Shown here piece after piece: positions 45,066 to 53,820 of a DNA stretch of 64,000 bases (positions are counted from its first letter, which is position 1; each line of letters begins with the position of its first letter). A program made the translations under genes and the position numbers. This stretch comes from VBDM01 sp964430565. GTDB lineage: Bacteria > Pseudomonadota > Gammaproteobacteria > Burkholderiales > SG8-39. Below the pieces are notes generated by a model. It saw only the letters and a program-made list of their open reading frames with translations, made no database searches and had not been told where the DNA came from. Location of the stretch: positions 83,888 to 147,887 of the forward strand of contig CAYSFD010000020.1 in assembly GCA_964430565.1 (NCBI GenBank), given 5' to 3'.

Positions 45066-45797
45066 TTGGTCGTGGTCTCGGCCCTGATCCTGTGCAGCTG
45101 CCAAGGGGGCGGTCCCCAGGTTACGCGCGTGCAGGCCCGACCGGTTGCGCAGGCAACCACCGCCGCGCCTGGCGTCTATCGGCTCGGTATGGGCGCCAGG
45201 CGGCTGCGCGACCTTGTGAATCGTGACGGCACGCTCGTCATTCCCAAGCAGGCCGCGTTGCGACGGCCGCTGCCGCTCATCGTGCTGCTGCATGGCGGGG
45301 GCGGGGCAGCCGAGGATTTTCGGTCAAAGTTTCCGCTGGCCGACGAGTACGGCGTCGTGATGCTCGCGCTCGACTCGCGCCACAACACCTGGGACGGGAT
45401 CGACAGCCCGTTCGGGCCAGATGTCGTGGCCATTGACGCGGCGCTGCGATACACGTTCGAGCGCGTCGCGATCGATCCGAAGAAGATCGCGCTGGGCGGC
45501 CTGTCGGATGGCGGCGCGTACGCCCTGTCGCTAGGCATCGCGAACGGGGATCTCTTCACGCACCTCGTGGCGGTGTCTCCAGGGTTCTACGCGCCTCCGG
45601 CGCCGCCGATCGGCCGGCCGCGGATGTTCCTCGCCCACGGCGGGCGCGACAACGTGTACAGCGTGGCCGGAACCAGAGGGCGCATCGTGCCGCGGCTGAA
45701 GGACGCCGGCTACGACGTAACGTATTTCGAGTTCGACGGCCCGCACTGGATGACCGAAGAGGCGGCGCGCCGGGCCCTGGAGTGGCTGGTCCGCTAA
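45066..45797 (+). CDS. Alpha/beta-hydrolase esterase, probable lipoprotein, start uncertain
   Basis: An esterase of the LpqC/phospholipase-carboxylesterase type. LPLIVLLHGGGGAAEDFRSK is the oxyanion region; the nucleophile is Ser in ALGGLSDGGAYAL; Asp in HGGRDNVYSVAG; His in DGPHWMTEEA. Hydrophobic LVVVSALILCSC looks like a shortened signal with lipobox. The only starts near it are TTG 45066 or codons inside the Bug fragment on the opposite strand, so the original 5' end was probably lost when the two were joined. Expression is doubtful. Confidence 0.7.
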   Translation: MVVVSALILCSCQGGGPQVTRVQARPVAQATTAAPGVYRLGMGARRLRDLVNRDGTLVIPKQAALRRPLPLIVLLHGGGGAAEDFRSKFPLADEYGVVMLALDSRHNTWDGIDSPFGPDVVAIDAALRYTFERVAIDPKKIALGGLSDGGAYALSLGIANGDLFTHLVAVSPGFYAPPAPPIGRPRMFLAHGGRDNVYSVAGTRGRIVPRLKDAGYDVTYFEFDGPHWMTEEAARRALEWLVR

Positions 45798-45962
45798 TGT
45801 CGATGCAGCAAGGTGTGTCGCTTTGGTGCTCCGACGTCACTCCGCCGTTTGGTGCCAATTGTGGGATGCTGGAGGGATTGCAGCGCGCCGGCGCTCGCTT
45901 CAGACTTCGCGGCCGGATTGATTCGCCTATCCCTTATCCCTCCTTCGATTTTCCCGAGCGGT
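45798..45962. other. Intergenic between convergent genes
   Basis: 165 bases between the esterase and the MFS gene stops; no hairpin or coding signal recognised. Confidence 0.35.
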
Positions 45963-47228
45963 TCAGCGGCGGTTCGCCGGCGCGGAGAGTGTCCACAACT
46001 GGCTTCGCCAGCGCGCGGCAATGGGAATCGTACAGGACAGCCCGATCAGGCAATATAGAGTCGCGAGCGCCGGGTAGCCGAATTGCGCGATCACGGGACC
46101 GGCGATCAATAGCCCCGGCAGGTTGCTGTACAGGGCGAGCATTCGGATGCCCCAGACGCGGCCGCGGAATCGCGGCTCCGAGCTGCGCAGCAGCACAGCA
46201 GCCTGGGCATTGAGCCCGGCGGACTGCGCAAGGCCGCCGACAAAGAGCATGAACATGCCGAGCGTGGGGTTCGGCATGTGCGCGAAAACCAGCAGCGCCG
46301 CATACCAGGCCGAGCAGCCCACGATCATCATGCGCGCGGGGCGGAAAGCGGCGCCGACCTTGGAAAGAACGATAGAGCCGAGCAGCGCGCCCGAGGCGGC
46401 GCTCGCCACAAGGGTACCGAGCAGCGTCTGGTCCCCGCCATAGACCTCTTTTGCGACGACCGGCAGCAGGGAAGTGAACAGCGGAAACGCCGTCGCGTTG
46501 AGCAGGAACGCGAGCACCATGACCGCGCGTAGCACCGGCGTGTTCCAGACGTAGCGGGCTCCCTCCTTGAGATCGCGCCACGGAGACGGCCGTGCCGGAT
46601 TACCCGCGACCTGGTCCGCGGCATGCGGGGACGCACGCTCGCGTCCGGCCTTGAAGGTGAGGAAGAAGCTCGCGACGTAGAGCGACGAGACGACGACATA
46701 GGCCCAACCCATGCCCAGCGCGGCAACGATTCCGGCGCCCGACAGCGCGCCCGCGACGCGCGCCGAGTCCTGGGTGGTGCGCTGGACTCCCATCGCGCCC
46801 ATCAAGTGATCTGCCGGCATGGTCGCGCCTATGAGGGCGTTTCGCATGCCGATGTCCGAAGGGCGCACCAGGCCCATCAGCGTCGCGATCACCATGACCA
46901 ATATGGGAGTCAGGACGTCCGTGGCCACGAGCATCATGAGCGTTATGGCCAGAACGGTATACAGACCGCGCATCGCGCACAGGATGGCGCGGTGCCCCAG
47001 CCGGTCGCCCATGACTCCGAACATCGGCGAGAGCAGCGTGCCGATGTATTGCAGCGACGCGAACACGGTGAGCATCAGCACCGAGCGGGTCTCCACGAGG
47101 ACGTACCAGCCGAGGATGATGTTCTCCATCTCGAAGGCCCACGAAGTGGCGAGATCGGCGGGCCACTGGAAGCGGAAACTGCGAACCCGAAATGGGGCGA
47201 GGGCCGAGACGCCCGAGATCGCGCTCAA
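45963..47228 (-). CDS. MFS exporter, EntS-like
   Basis: A 421-residue major facilitator with twelve hydrophobic helices. The intracellular motif A is GVMGDRLGHRAILCAMRG between helices 2 and 3; the N-terminus FRVRSFRFQWPADLATSWAF and the central loop PSPWRDLKEGARYVWNTPVL are those of the MFS_3 (enterobactin-exporter) group. Substrate unknown; no siderophore genes nearby. The frame begins ATG 47228. Confidence 0.87.
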   Translation of the reverse strand: MSAISGVSALAPFRVRSFRFQWPADLATSWAFEMENIILGWYVLVETRSVLMLTVFASLQYIGTLLSPMFGVMGDRLGHRAILCAMRGLYTVLAITLMMLVATDVLTPILVMVIATLMGLVRPSDIGMRNALIGATMPADHLMGAMGVQRTTQDSARVAGALSGAGIVAALGMGWAYVVVSSLYVASFFLTFKAGRERASPHAADQVAGNPARPSPWRDLKEGARYVWNTPVLRAVMVLAFLLNATAFPLFTSLLPVVAKEVYGGDQTLLGTLVASAASGALLGSIVLSKVGAAFRPARMMIVGCSAWYAALLVFAHMPNPTLGMFMLFVGGLAQSAGLNAQAAVLLRSSEPRFRGRVWGIRMLALYSNLPGLLIAGPVIAQFGYPALATLYCLIGLSCTIPIAARWRSQLWTLSAPANRR

Positions 47229-47456
47229 GAGGCGTCACCGTCGGTCATGAGATCGAACAAAATTACCCGGGACCACCTACGGGGTTTCTCTTTTGCCACG
47301 GGAGGAGTGCATATACCTCAAGCTACCAAAGATAGCAGACCTGAAGTAAAGTCCGCTGTAGCCTCGCTGCGCGACCTTCGGCGAAAACTTCGAACTTAGG
47401 GTTCGAATGACTGCGCCCCCGCTACGATGGGTCGGGTACGCCTTTCGGCGTCCACC
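47229..47456. other. Intergenic with repeat-like palindrome
   Basis: 228 bases. CGATGGGTCGGGTACGCC and GGCGTCCACCCTACG (about 47424-47462) form an imperfect hairpin like the dispersed GTAGGGTGG/CCACCCTAC elements of proteobacteria. A 50-codon open frame at 47247-47399 has no ribosome site and is not called. Confidence 0.4.
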
Positions 47457-48065
47457 CTACGCGGCGACGACATGCTCCTCGCACACCGCGCGGATGGCGG
47501 GCGCGTCCATCTGCACGAAGTTCTCCTCGTCCTTGCGCATCATCGCCGGGATCGGGCCGGCGAACATCGCGCCGATGTCGGCGGCGCTCGCGAAGTAGAG
47601 CTCGACCATGCCGTCGAAGGCCGGGTCCTTCCCCGCATCGGGAAGCGCGAAGGTGGCGACGATCTTCTGCACGGGCGATTCGGCGATTACGCGGTCTTCG
47701 AGCTTGGAGTGCTTGTTGAGCCAGTAGTCCTTGAACTGCGGGTGCGTCAGGTCTTTGCGCCGGTAGACGGTACGCACGATCTTCAGCTTGATGTCGGCTG
47801 CGGGTTTCTGCGCCATCAGATGCTCGTCGCAGGCGAGCACGATGTCGCCGGAGAGCTGGCGCGCCGCGGCGCGCGCGGCCTCCGCGGTGGGAAAATAGGT
47901 TGCCGACATGCCGTCGAACGGAGCTTCGGCGCCGCCGAGCGCGATCTCACCGGTGGCAAACGTCACCACGCATTTCCCGGAGTGCTCGGCGAGCCAGCGG
48001 TTCCTGAATTCATCGCGCGACTCGCCGGCGCGACGCTTCTCCACCCGCAGTACCTTGAATCTCAC
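47457..48065 (-). CDS. EthD-domain protein (tandem dimeric a/b barrel)
   Basis: A 202-residue protein with two EthD-like halves: RVEKRRAGESRDEFRNRWLA EHSGK and RTVYRRKDLTHPQFKDYWLN KHSKLE, each followed by F-DGM. EthD proteins assist or perform degradation steps such as ether or polyketide-like substrate oxidation. GTG start overlapping the TAXI receptor stop by four bases, so co-expressed with it. Confidence 0.82.
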   Translation of the reverse strand: MRFKVLRVEKRRAGESRDEFRNRWLAEHSGKCVVTFATGEIALGGAEAPFDGMSATYFPTAEAARAAARQLSGDIVLACDEHLMAQKPAADIKLKIVRTVYRRKDLTHPQFKDYWLNKHSKLEDRVIAESPVQKIVATFALPDAGKDPAFDGMVELYFASAADIGAMFAGPIPAMMRKDEENFVQMDAPAIRAVCEEHVVAA

Positions 48066-49018
48066 TTCAGGAGACCGGTTTCCTTGTAGTACTTCATCGC
48101 GCCCGGGTGCATCTGCACGCCCTGCAGGGGTTTGGCCATATTCTCCGGCTGGAACAGAGCGAAGGGCGGGAAGGTGGCCACCAGGTCCGGCTTGCCCTGG
48201 TGCAGCCCCTTGACCGCGCGATAGACGACGTCCTCCGCCACCCTGGCGTTGGTGATCATCACCATGTCGAAGGCGATCAGGTTGGTCGGCCCGCTGAGGC
48301 CCTCGATCGAGGGATGCGGCGCGACCTTCATCACATACGCGCCCGGCAGGAAGGCCTGGCTGCGCTTGATCGCGTCGGGCGACACGTCGACCTCCAGCAC
48401 GCGCACGCCGCCCACGCTGGCATTGGCCTGCTTGATCGCGGCCGAGCCGAGCGCGAAGAACATGACATCGACTTTGCCGCTCATGAAGTCCTCGGCCTGG
48501 CGCACCACGTTCGGCGCCGGCACCTTGACGACATCCTTGTAGCTCAAGTTCGCGTTCGCCAGGTGGGCCTCGATGATGCGCGCAATGGTCTTCTGCGCGT
48601 TGAACTCGCTCGAGACGCGCTTGCCCTTGAGATCGGCGATCGCCTTGATCGGCGAATCGGCGCGCACATGCATGGCCACGCGATAGGGGATGAGCGCGCC
48701 GGCGTAGCGCATCGTGGGCTTCGCGCCCCGGCCCTCGTACTCGCCGGTTCCGGTGGTGTAGAACGTGGCGTCGAAGGAGTTGGTGACGTTGAAATCGCCC
48801 GACCCGCTCTCGATCTCGTCGAAGCCGGTGCTCGCCTGCGCCTGCACCACCGCCCGCAGCTTGGCCTTGTCGACCAGCACCTTGGCGATGGCCTGGCCGG
48901 CGGAATTGGAGAACGACCCCGCCGGCGTGGTGACGATGCCGATGGTCTGGCCGCCCGCCGCGCCCGCGACGAGAAGCGTTGCGAAACCGAATGCCGTGAC
49001 ACGCATACTTTTGAACAT
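48062..49018 (-). CDS. TAXI-family TRAP transporter solute receptor
   Basis: Periplasmic receptor of a TRAP transporter, 318 residues. Signal peptide MRVTAFGFATLLVAGAAGGQ (from the second Met). TIGIVTTPAGSFSNSAGQAI, MHVRADSPIKAIADLKGKRV, FMSGKVDVMFFALGSAAIKQ and IKRSQAFLPGAYVMKV are TAXI features. GGAGG lies upstream. It is divergent from the fused TRAP permease 41 bases away, which is surely its partner. Confidence 0.92.
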   Translation of the reverse strand: MFKSMRVTAFGFATLLVAGAAGGQTIGIVTTPAGSFSNSAGQAIAKVLVDKAKLRAVVQAQASTGFDEIESGSGDFNVTNSFDATFYTTGTGEYEGRGAKPTMRYAGALIPYRVAMHVRADSPIKAIADLKGKRVSSEFNAQKTIARIIEAHLANANLSYKDVVKVPAPNVVRQAEDFMSGKVDVMFFALGSAAIKQANASVGGVRVLEVDVSPDAIKRSQAFLPGAYVMKVAPHPSIEGLSGPTNLIAFDMVMITNARVAEDVVYRAVKGLHQGKPDLVATFPPFALFQPENMAKPLQGVQMHPGAMKYYKETGLLK

Positions 49019-49059
49019 GTTAGCCTCCTCGCCGGTATCGTAGCACCGAGGGGGAGTTC

Positions 49060-50946
49060 TTGAGCAGGGTCATCAGCATACTGGCGGTGATGCTGACCGC
49101 CGGCGCGATCGCGTTGTCGGCGGACCTGTTTCGCATCGCGGGACTGTCGCTCTACACCGAGCAGTACCTCGCTGCGCTTCTCGCGATCGCCACGCCGCTG
49201 GTATTCCTGCAGGTGCGCGCCTCCGGCGAGCGCGGCGGGCGCGTACCCTGGTACGACCTTGCCGCGGCGGTGCTCGCCTTCGCGGCCGCCGCCTACCTCG
49301 CGGCACGCTTCGCGCAGCTGTCGGAGCTGGTGTCGCGCCAGCCCTGGGACGGCCTGCTGGCCGCCGCGGCGCTTCTCGTCGTTTTCCTCGAGGGCTTGAG
49401 GCGCACCTCGGGCATGGCGCTGTTCATCACCACGCTGGTGTTCATCGCGCTGGCGCTCTTCGGCGGCTCGCTGCCGGGTGAGTTCGCGGCGCGCTCGATT
49501 CCCCCCGCGCGCCTCACCTATTACCTGGTGTGGGACTCCAGCGCCATCCTCGGCATCGCGATCAAGATCATCGCCACGGTGGTGGTGGTGTACGTGTTCT
49601 TCGGCCAGGTGCTGTTCAAGGCCGGGGGCTCGCAGTTCTTCACCGGCATCGCGATGGCGCTGATGGGCCGTTACCGCGGCGGCCCGGCCAAGATCGCCAT
49701 CGTCGGTTCGTCGCTGTTCGGCTCGATCTCCGGGAACATCGTCTCGAACGTGATGACCGTGGGCACGGTGACGATTCCGTTGATGAAGCGCGCCGGCTTC
49801 CGGCCGCACCTGGCCGCCGCAATCGAAGCTTGTGCTTCGACCGGGGGACAAATCACGCCGCCGGTCATGGGCATCGCCGCCTTCATCATGGCGGAGTTCT
49901 TGCAGGTGCCGTTCTGGGAAGTCGCGCTCGCCGCGGTGATCCCGGCGGCGCTGTTCTACATCGCGCTCTTCATCCAGGTGGACCTCGAGGCTGCGCGCAG
50001 CCGCATCCTGCCGATGCCGCGCGAGGAGATTCCGCGCCTCGGCCAGGTCCTGAAGGAGGGCTGGTACTTCATCCTGCCGCTGGTCGCGCTGGTCTATGCG
50101 CTGTTCTGGCTGAACTACGAACCGGAGATGGCCGGGCTGCTCGCAACCGGCGTGGTGCTCGGCCTGGGCGTGCTGATCCCGTTCAAGGGCAAGCGCATCG
50201 GACTGCGCGACCTCACTGTCATGATGCGCGACGCCGGGACCGGGGTGATCGATCTCTTCATGCTCGGCGCCTCCGCCGGCATCATGATCGGGGCGCTCAA
50301 TTATTCCGGCGTGGGCTTCACCTTGACCCTGGTGCTGATCCTGCTCGCCGGCGGCAGCCTGATCGGGCTGCTCGTGCTGTCGGCGATCGCCAACATCATC
50401 CTAGGGCTCGGCCTGCCGACCGTGGGCGTGTACATCGTGCTCGCCACGCTGGTCGCGCCTGCCCTGGTGAAGATGGGCATCGACCCGATGGCGGCGCACA
50501 TGTTCATCATGTATTACGGCTGCCTGTCGATGATCTCCCCGCCGGTGGCGATCGCCGCCTTTGTCGCCGCCAACCTCGCCGGCGCCGATCCCAACCGCAC
50601 CGGGTGGGTGGCGATGGCATTCGGCTGGACGCTCTTCGTGATCCCGTTCCTGTTCGTGTTCTCGCTCACCTTGCTGATGAAGGGGAGCCCGCTCGCGATC
50701 GCGATCGACTTCGCGCTGGCCATCGCAGGCGTCTGGTTCATCGCCGCCGCGATGATGGGGTATGCTTTCCGGTCGCTCGGCATTCCCGGGCGGCTCCTTT
50801 ACTGCGTAACCGGAATCTGCACCTTCATGCCCGCGAATGCTCTCGGCGCCGGGCGCTGGCTCAACGCCGCGGGGGTCTCGCTCGCGATCGCAATTTTCCT
50901 GTTCGAACGTTTCCGTAATCCCTCGGCAACCCTGGAGAAGCCATGA
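49060..50946 (+). CDS. TRAP transporter fused 4TM/12TM permease
   Basis: A 628-residue membrane protein in which the small DctQ-like and large DctM-like subunits are fused, as is usual for TAXI systems. The N-terminal four helices span about residues 1-120; the DctM part includes GSISGNIVSNVMTVGTVTIP, GGQITPPVMGIAAFIMAEFL and YYGCLSMISPPVAIAAFVAA. Start TTG at 49060 with GGGGGAG close upstream. It overlaps the CocE-like hydrolase gene by four bases (ATGA), suggesting uptake and hydrolysis of one substrate. Confidence 0.94.
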   Translation: MSRVISILAVMLTAGAIALSADLFRIAGLSLYTEQYLAALLAIATPLVFLQVRASGERGGRVPWYDLAAAVLAFAAAAYLAARFAQLSELVSRQPWDGLLAAAALLVVFLEGLRRTSGMALFITTLVFIALALFGGSLPGEFAARSIPPARLTYYLVWDSSAILGIAIKIIATVVVVYVFFGQVLFKAGGSQFFTGIAMALMGRYRGGPAKIAIVGSSLFGSISGNIVSNVMTVGTVTIPLMKRAGFRPHLAAAIEACASTGGQITPPVMGIAAFIMAEFLQVPFWEVALAAVIPAALFYIALFIQVDLEAARSRILPMPREEIPRLGQVLKEGWYFILPLVALVYALFWLNYEPEMAGLLATGVVLGLGVLIPFKGKRIGLRDLTVMMRDAGTGVIDLFMLGASAGIMIGALNYSGVGFTLTLVLILLAGGSLIGLLVLSAIANIILGLGLPTVGVYIVLATLVAPALVKMGIDPMAAHMFIMYYGCLSMISPPVAIAAFVAANLAGADPNRTGWVAMAFGWTLFVIPFLFVFSLTLLMKGSPLAIAIDFALAIAGVWFIAAAMMGYAFRSLGIPGRLLYCVTGICTFMPANALGAGRWLNAAGVSLAIAIFLFERFRNPSATLEKP

Positions 50947-52574
50947 CGATGAAGGAAGTCACGATCACCGTCCGCGACGGGACCCAGATCGGCGCGGCCA
51001 TCTACGCGCCCGAAGGCAGCGGCAGGTTTCCCGCGGTCCTCGCCGCCTCGCCGTACCGCTACGACAACAACGTGCTGCCCGCCGGGCCGCAGTTCCTGTG
51101 GCGCGAGACCGGCCCGATCGAGTTCTACGTGAAGAACGGTTATGCCTATGTGCACATGGATGTGCGCGGCTCGGGCAAGTCGGGCGGGGAGTTCGAGTTC
51201 CTCGGGCCGAACGAGCAGCGCGATCTGTATGACGTCATCGAGTGGATCGCGAAGCAGCCCTGGTCCAGCGGCAAGGTGGGGGGCCTCGGCCAGTCCTATT
51301 TCTGCATGTCGCAGTGGTGGATGGGCATCATGAAGCCGCCCGCGCTCGCCTGCCTTGCCGCCTACGACGGCCTGAACGATCCGTACCGCGCCACCTGCTA
51401 CACCGGCGGCATCCCGGGACAGTTCATGCCCGGCTACTGGTGGAACCAGAACCGCATCATCAATCGCTTCCCCGCGAACGGCGCGGCGCCGCGTGTGCAG
51501 GAAACCGACCTCGACATGATGATCACGGCGCATCCCACCTACGACGAATTCTGGCGCACCCGCTGCGCCTGGGAGCGGCTCGAGGAAATCACCGTGCCGC
51601 TGTACTCGGTCGGCATCTGGGGAAAGATCGACCTGCACACCCGCGGAAACATCGACGGCTTCCGCCGCGCGAAGGGCCCGCGCAAGCTGCAGATGCGCGG
51701 ACCGATCAACGCGTGGGCCGCCAACGCCGAGTTCAACGGCGTCGAGATGCACGAGAAGGTGCTGCTGCCCTTCTACGACCGCTTCCTCAAGGGCAAGGAA
51801 AGCGAATGGGACCGGCGGGCGCCGGTCGAGTACTTCGTGCGCGGCGCGAACGTCTTCAAGACCGCCGACACCTGGCCGCCGGCCGGTGTGAAGTACAAGG
51901 CGTGGCACCTGAGCGGAGAAAAAACCGGCAGCATCACCTCGCTCAATGACGGCAGTCTTTCCGCCTCGCCCGCGAGCGGAGTCGAATCGACGACCTACGC
52001 TTATCCCAATCCCGGCTGGGTCACAGGGGTCGTGGGATTCGGCCCCACCGGCCCTGCCGGCGGCTTCGACCCGGTGCGCCGCGTCCTGACCTTCACCACC
52101 GCGCCGCTGGAGAAGGACCTCGAGATCGCCGGGCCGATCAAGCTAGTGCTCTACGCCTCGTCGAGCGCGAAGGACACTGATTTCATCGTCAAGCTCTCCG
52201 AGCAGTTTCCTCAGTCGAGCGAGGACCGCGCGAAGGGCCTCAACCCGCAGTCGCAGCTCGTGACCAAGGGCTGGCTGCGCGCCTCGCATCGCGCGCTCGA
52301 TCCGAAACACAGCACTGAGATGGAGCCGTATCACTCGCACGCCAATCCCGAGGCTCTCAAGCCCGGCGAGGTCACCAAGTTCGAGATCAGCATCGAGCCC
52401 AATGCCTTCCAATTCAAGAAAGGAAATCGAATCCGCCTCGAAATCGTCAACGGCGATTCGCCTCTTACCGATGTGCTATGGACGCATTACTACCAGCCGA
52501 ACAAGATCGGCCAGGACACGATCCATCACAGCGCTCGCCATCCGTCCCAGCTCTTTCTGCCGGTGATGGAATGA
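50943..52574 (+). CDS. CocE/NonD family hydrolase
   Basis: A serine hydrolase of the X-Pro dipeptidyl-peptidase/cocaine-esterase family, 543 residues. The nucleophile is probably Ser118 in VGGLGQSYFCMS; AYVHMDVRGSGKSGGEFEF precedes it; the segment GIWGKIDLHTRGNIDGF replaces the usual WYD region; the C-terminal jelly-roll domain begins near 350 (EIAGPIKLVLYASSSAKDTD). The last 47 codons and 3' flank recur at 53821-54027. Its substrate is likely an ester or amide brought in by the adjacent TRAP system. Confidence 0.9.
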   Translation: MTMKEVTITVRDGTQIGAAIYAPEGSGRFPAVLAASPYRYDNNVLPAGPQFLWRETGPIEFYVKNGYAYVHMDVRGSGKSGGEFEFLGPNEQRDLYDVIEWIAKQPWSSGKVGGLGQSYFCMSQWWMGIMKPPALACLAAYDGLNDPYRATCYTGGIPGQFMPGYWWNQNRIINRFPANGAAPRVQETDLDMMITAHPTYDEFWRTRCAWERLEEITVPLYSVGIWGKIDLHTRGNIDGFRRAKGPRKLQMRGPINAWAANAEFNGVEMHEKVLLPFYDRFLKGKESEWDRRAPVEYFVRGANVFKTADTWPPAGVKYKAWHLSGEKTGSITSLNDGSLSASPASGVESTTYAYPNPGWVTGVVGFGPTGPAGGFDPVRRVLTFTTAPLEKDLEIAGPIKLVLYASSSAKDTDFIVKLSEQFPQSSEDRAKGLNPQSQLVTKGWLRASHRALDPKHSTEMEPYHSHANPEALKPGEVTKFEISIEPNAFQFKKGNRIRLEIVNGDSPLTDVLWTHYYQPNKIGQDTIHHSARHPSQLFLPVME

Positions 52575-52637
52575 ATCTATCTAGGAACGAAAGGTAGCGG
52601 TAGCCTCTCTACCTTTACTTTCTCAAGGGGCAACACT
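52431..52637 (+). repeat. CocE-tail repeat, copy 1 (native gene end)
   Basis: The last 144 bases of the hydrolase gene plus about 63 bases of 3' flank (GGAACGAAAGGTAGCGGTAG and onward to GCAACACT). Homologous to 53821-54027. Confidence 0.92.
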
Positions 52638-52651
52638 CTCTCGCCCTGTAA

Positions 52652-52762
52652 GACCCGGGTTTGCGGGTGACCGGCTTCGGCATCATCGAGCAAAACGGCG
52701 CCAGTCTTACCTACATCGCCAGCGGCTGCGTCGGATCCGGCAACGCCGACCTGGGGCGATGA
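52652..52762 (+). pseudogene. ruvC 5' fragment
   Basis: Encodes [20 protein letters not shown] and [15 protein letters not shown] before a TGA. This matches residues about 7-42 of the Holliday-junction resolvase RuvC, including the Asp of DPG that is catalytic in the intact enzyme. No start codon, and the rest of the gene is missing. It lies 15 bases after the first CocE-tail repeat. A relic; the functional ruvC must be elsewhere. Confidence 0.82.
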
Positions 52763-52819
52763 TCGAATGGCTTCGGCTGACGCGCGGTAGACGTACTCGA
52801 CCGATACCGGATCTCGTTC

Positions 52820-53224
52820 TTAACGAACTTCGAGGCTGGCGGCGACGAGGGTCACCGGCGCCAGGTCCTTGAACGGGTCGTACTCCATTTTCTTGTAGAG
52901 CACGGTGTTGACCGCGAGCGGGCCGGGGATCGAAAGACCGATCGTGTAGCCGACGGGCGCTGCCTTCGCCACGAGCCCGGTAACGAGATTGCCGCCCGCG
53001 CCGGGGCGATTCTCGACGATCGCAGGCTGGCCGAGCGCCTGCGCGAGCCGCTCGGTGAGGATGCGCGCGACGAGGTCGGGCGAGCTGCCGGCGGGAAAGG
53101 GCACGATCATGTGGACCGCGCGTGCGGGCCATTTATCCGCGCCGGTCGAAGCCGGCTGGGCCCAGGCACCCGCCGCCGAAACAAGCGCGATCGCAACTGC
53201 GCAAAGCAGCTTTCTCACGATCAT
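52820..53224 (-). pseudogene. Bug/TctC receptor, truncated after N-terminal half
   Basis: Intact signal peptide and N-terminal lobe: MIVRKLLCAVAIALVSAAGA, VHMIVPFPAGSSPDLVARIL, IVENRPGAGGNLVTGLVAKA, MEYDPFKDLAPVTLVAAS, then stop at about residue 134. Bug receptors are about 320 residues, so half the ligand cleft is missing. The start overlaps the end of the yoeB-like gene (TGATG). No continuation was found downstream. Confidence 0.85.
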
Positions 53225-53480
53225 CAGTCGTAGTGAAAGCGACATTGTGCAATGAAGAGCGTGCCCGCTTCGACGCGATACACCAGGCGATGCTCCTTGG
53301 TGATGCGTCGCGACCAGTATCCAGCCATTCGTAACGCAATGGCTCCGGCTTGCCGATGCCGGCGAAAGGGTGTTCCTGGATGTCAGCGATCAACCTGTCA
53401 ATTCTGCCCAGGACGCGACGATCACGCTTGCGCCAGTACTCGCGGTCCTGTTGCCCCTGGGAGGTCCAGTAGACCTCCAA
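53224..53480 (-). pseudogene. YoeB-type toxin with one-base frameshift
   Basis: From a TTG at 53480 the frame gives REYWRKRDRRVLGRIDRLIA then HPFAGIGKPEPL, typical of YoeB. Near 53315-53322 the frame must shift by one base to continue as YWSRRITKEHRLVYRVEAG, TLFIAQCRFHYD and stop (53224-53226), matching the catalytic C-terminus (Glu, Arg, His, Tyr). A single missing T in CTGGATACTGG would explain it. So the toxin is either inactive or the base was lost in assembly. Confidence 0.82.
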
Positions 53481-53481
53481 C

Positions 53482-53712
53482 CTAGGCGGCGCGGCGCTTC
53501 CGCCTGGCAATCTCCGCCACGATCTCGGTGCGCGCGGCACGCAGACGCTGCAGGTTGGCTCGCGAGCGCGTCAGATGGACCGTTTCCCGGTGCGAGTCCA
53601 CAAACCGCCGAAGCGCGTCCTCGGCGAGCGAGGACACGTCCTGATTCGATTCGGCGGCAATCTTACTCAACTTGCGGGCCAGGGCAGGTCGGAGGCGTAC
53701 AGTGGTATTCAT
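53482..53712 (-). CDS. Ribbon-helix-helix antitoxin
   Basis: A 76-residue protein: MNTTVRLRPALARKLSKIAA then SLAEDALRRFVDSHRE is a MetJ/Arc/CopG-type ribbon-helix-helix, with a basic C-terminus (EIVAEIARRKRRAA). It lies just upstream of the frameshifted yoeB-like gene. YoeB toxins are usually paired with YefM (Phd-fold) antitoxins, so the RHH partner is atypical. Start ATG 53712; a longer frame upstream has less support. Confidence 0.75.
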   Translation of the reverse strand: MNTTVRLRPALARKLSKIAAESNQDVSSLAEDALRRFVDSHRETVHLTRSRANLQRLRAARTEIVAEIARRKRRAA

Positions 53713-53820
53713 GGACGTGATTCTATCATCGGCCGCAAACTCCCCGGCGCTTCGCGCCACCCTATAACAGGGGGGCGATTCACGCCATTTACCGGCGCTT
53801 GTTCAGAAACGTGGTCAGCG

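Noticed and set aside
47247..47399. 50-codon open frame after the MFS gene
   Set aside because: No ribosome-binding site, no recognised family, and no supporting context.
48544..49851. 435-codon minus-strand frame over the TRAP genes
   Set aside because: Low-complexity Arg/Ala/Gln composition; overlaps two well-recognised genes.
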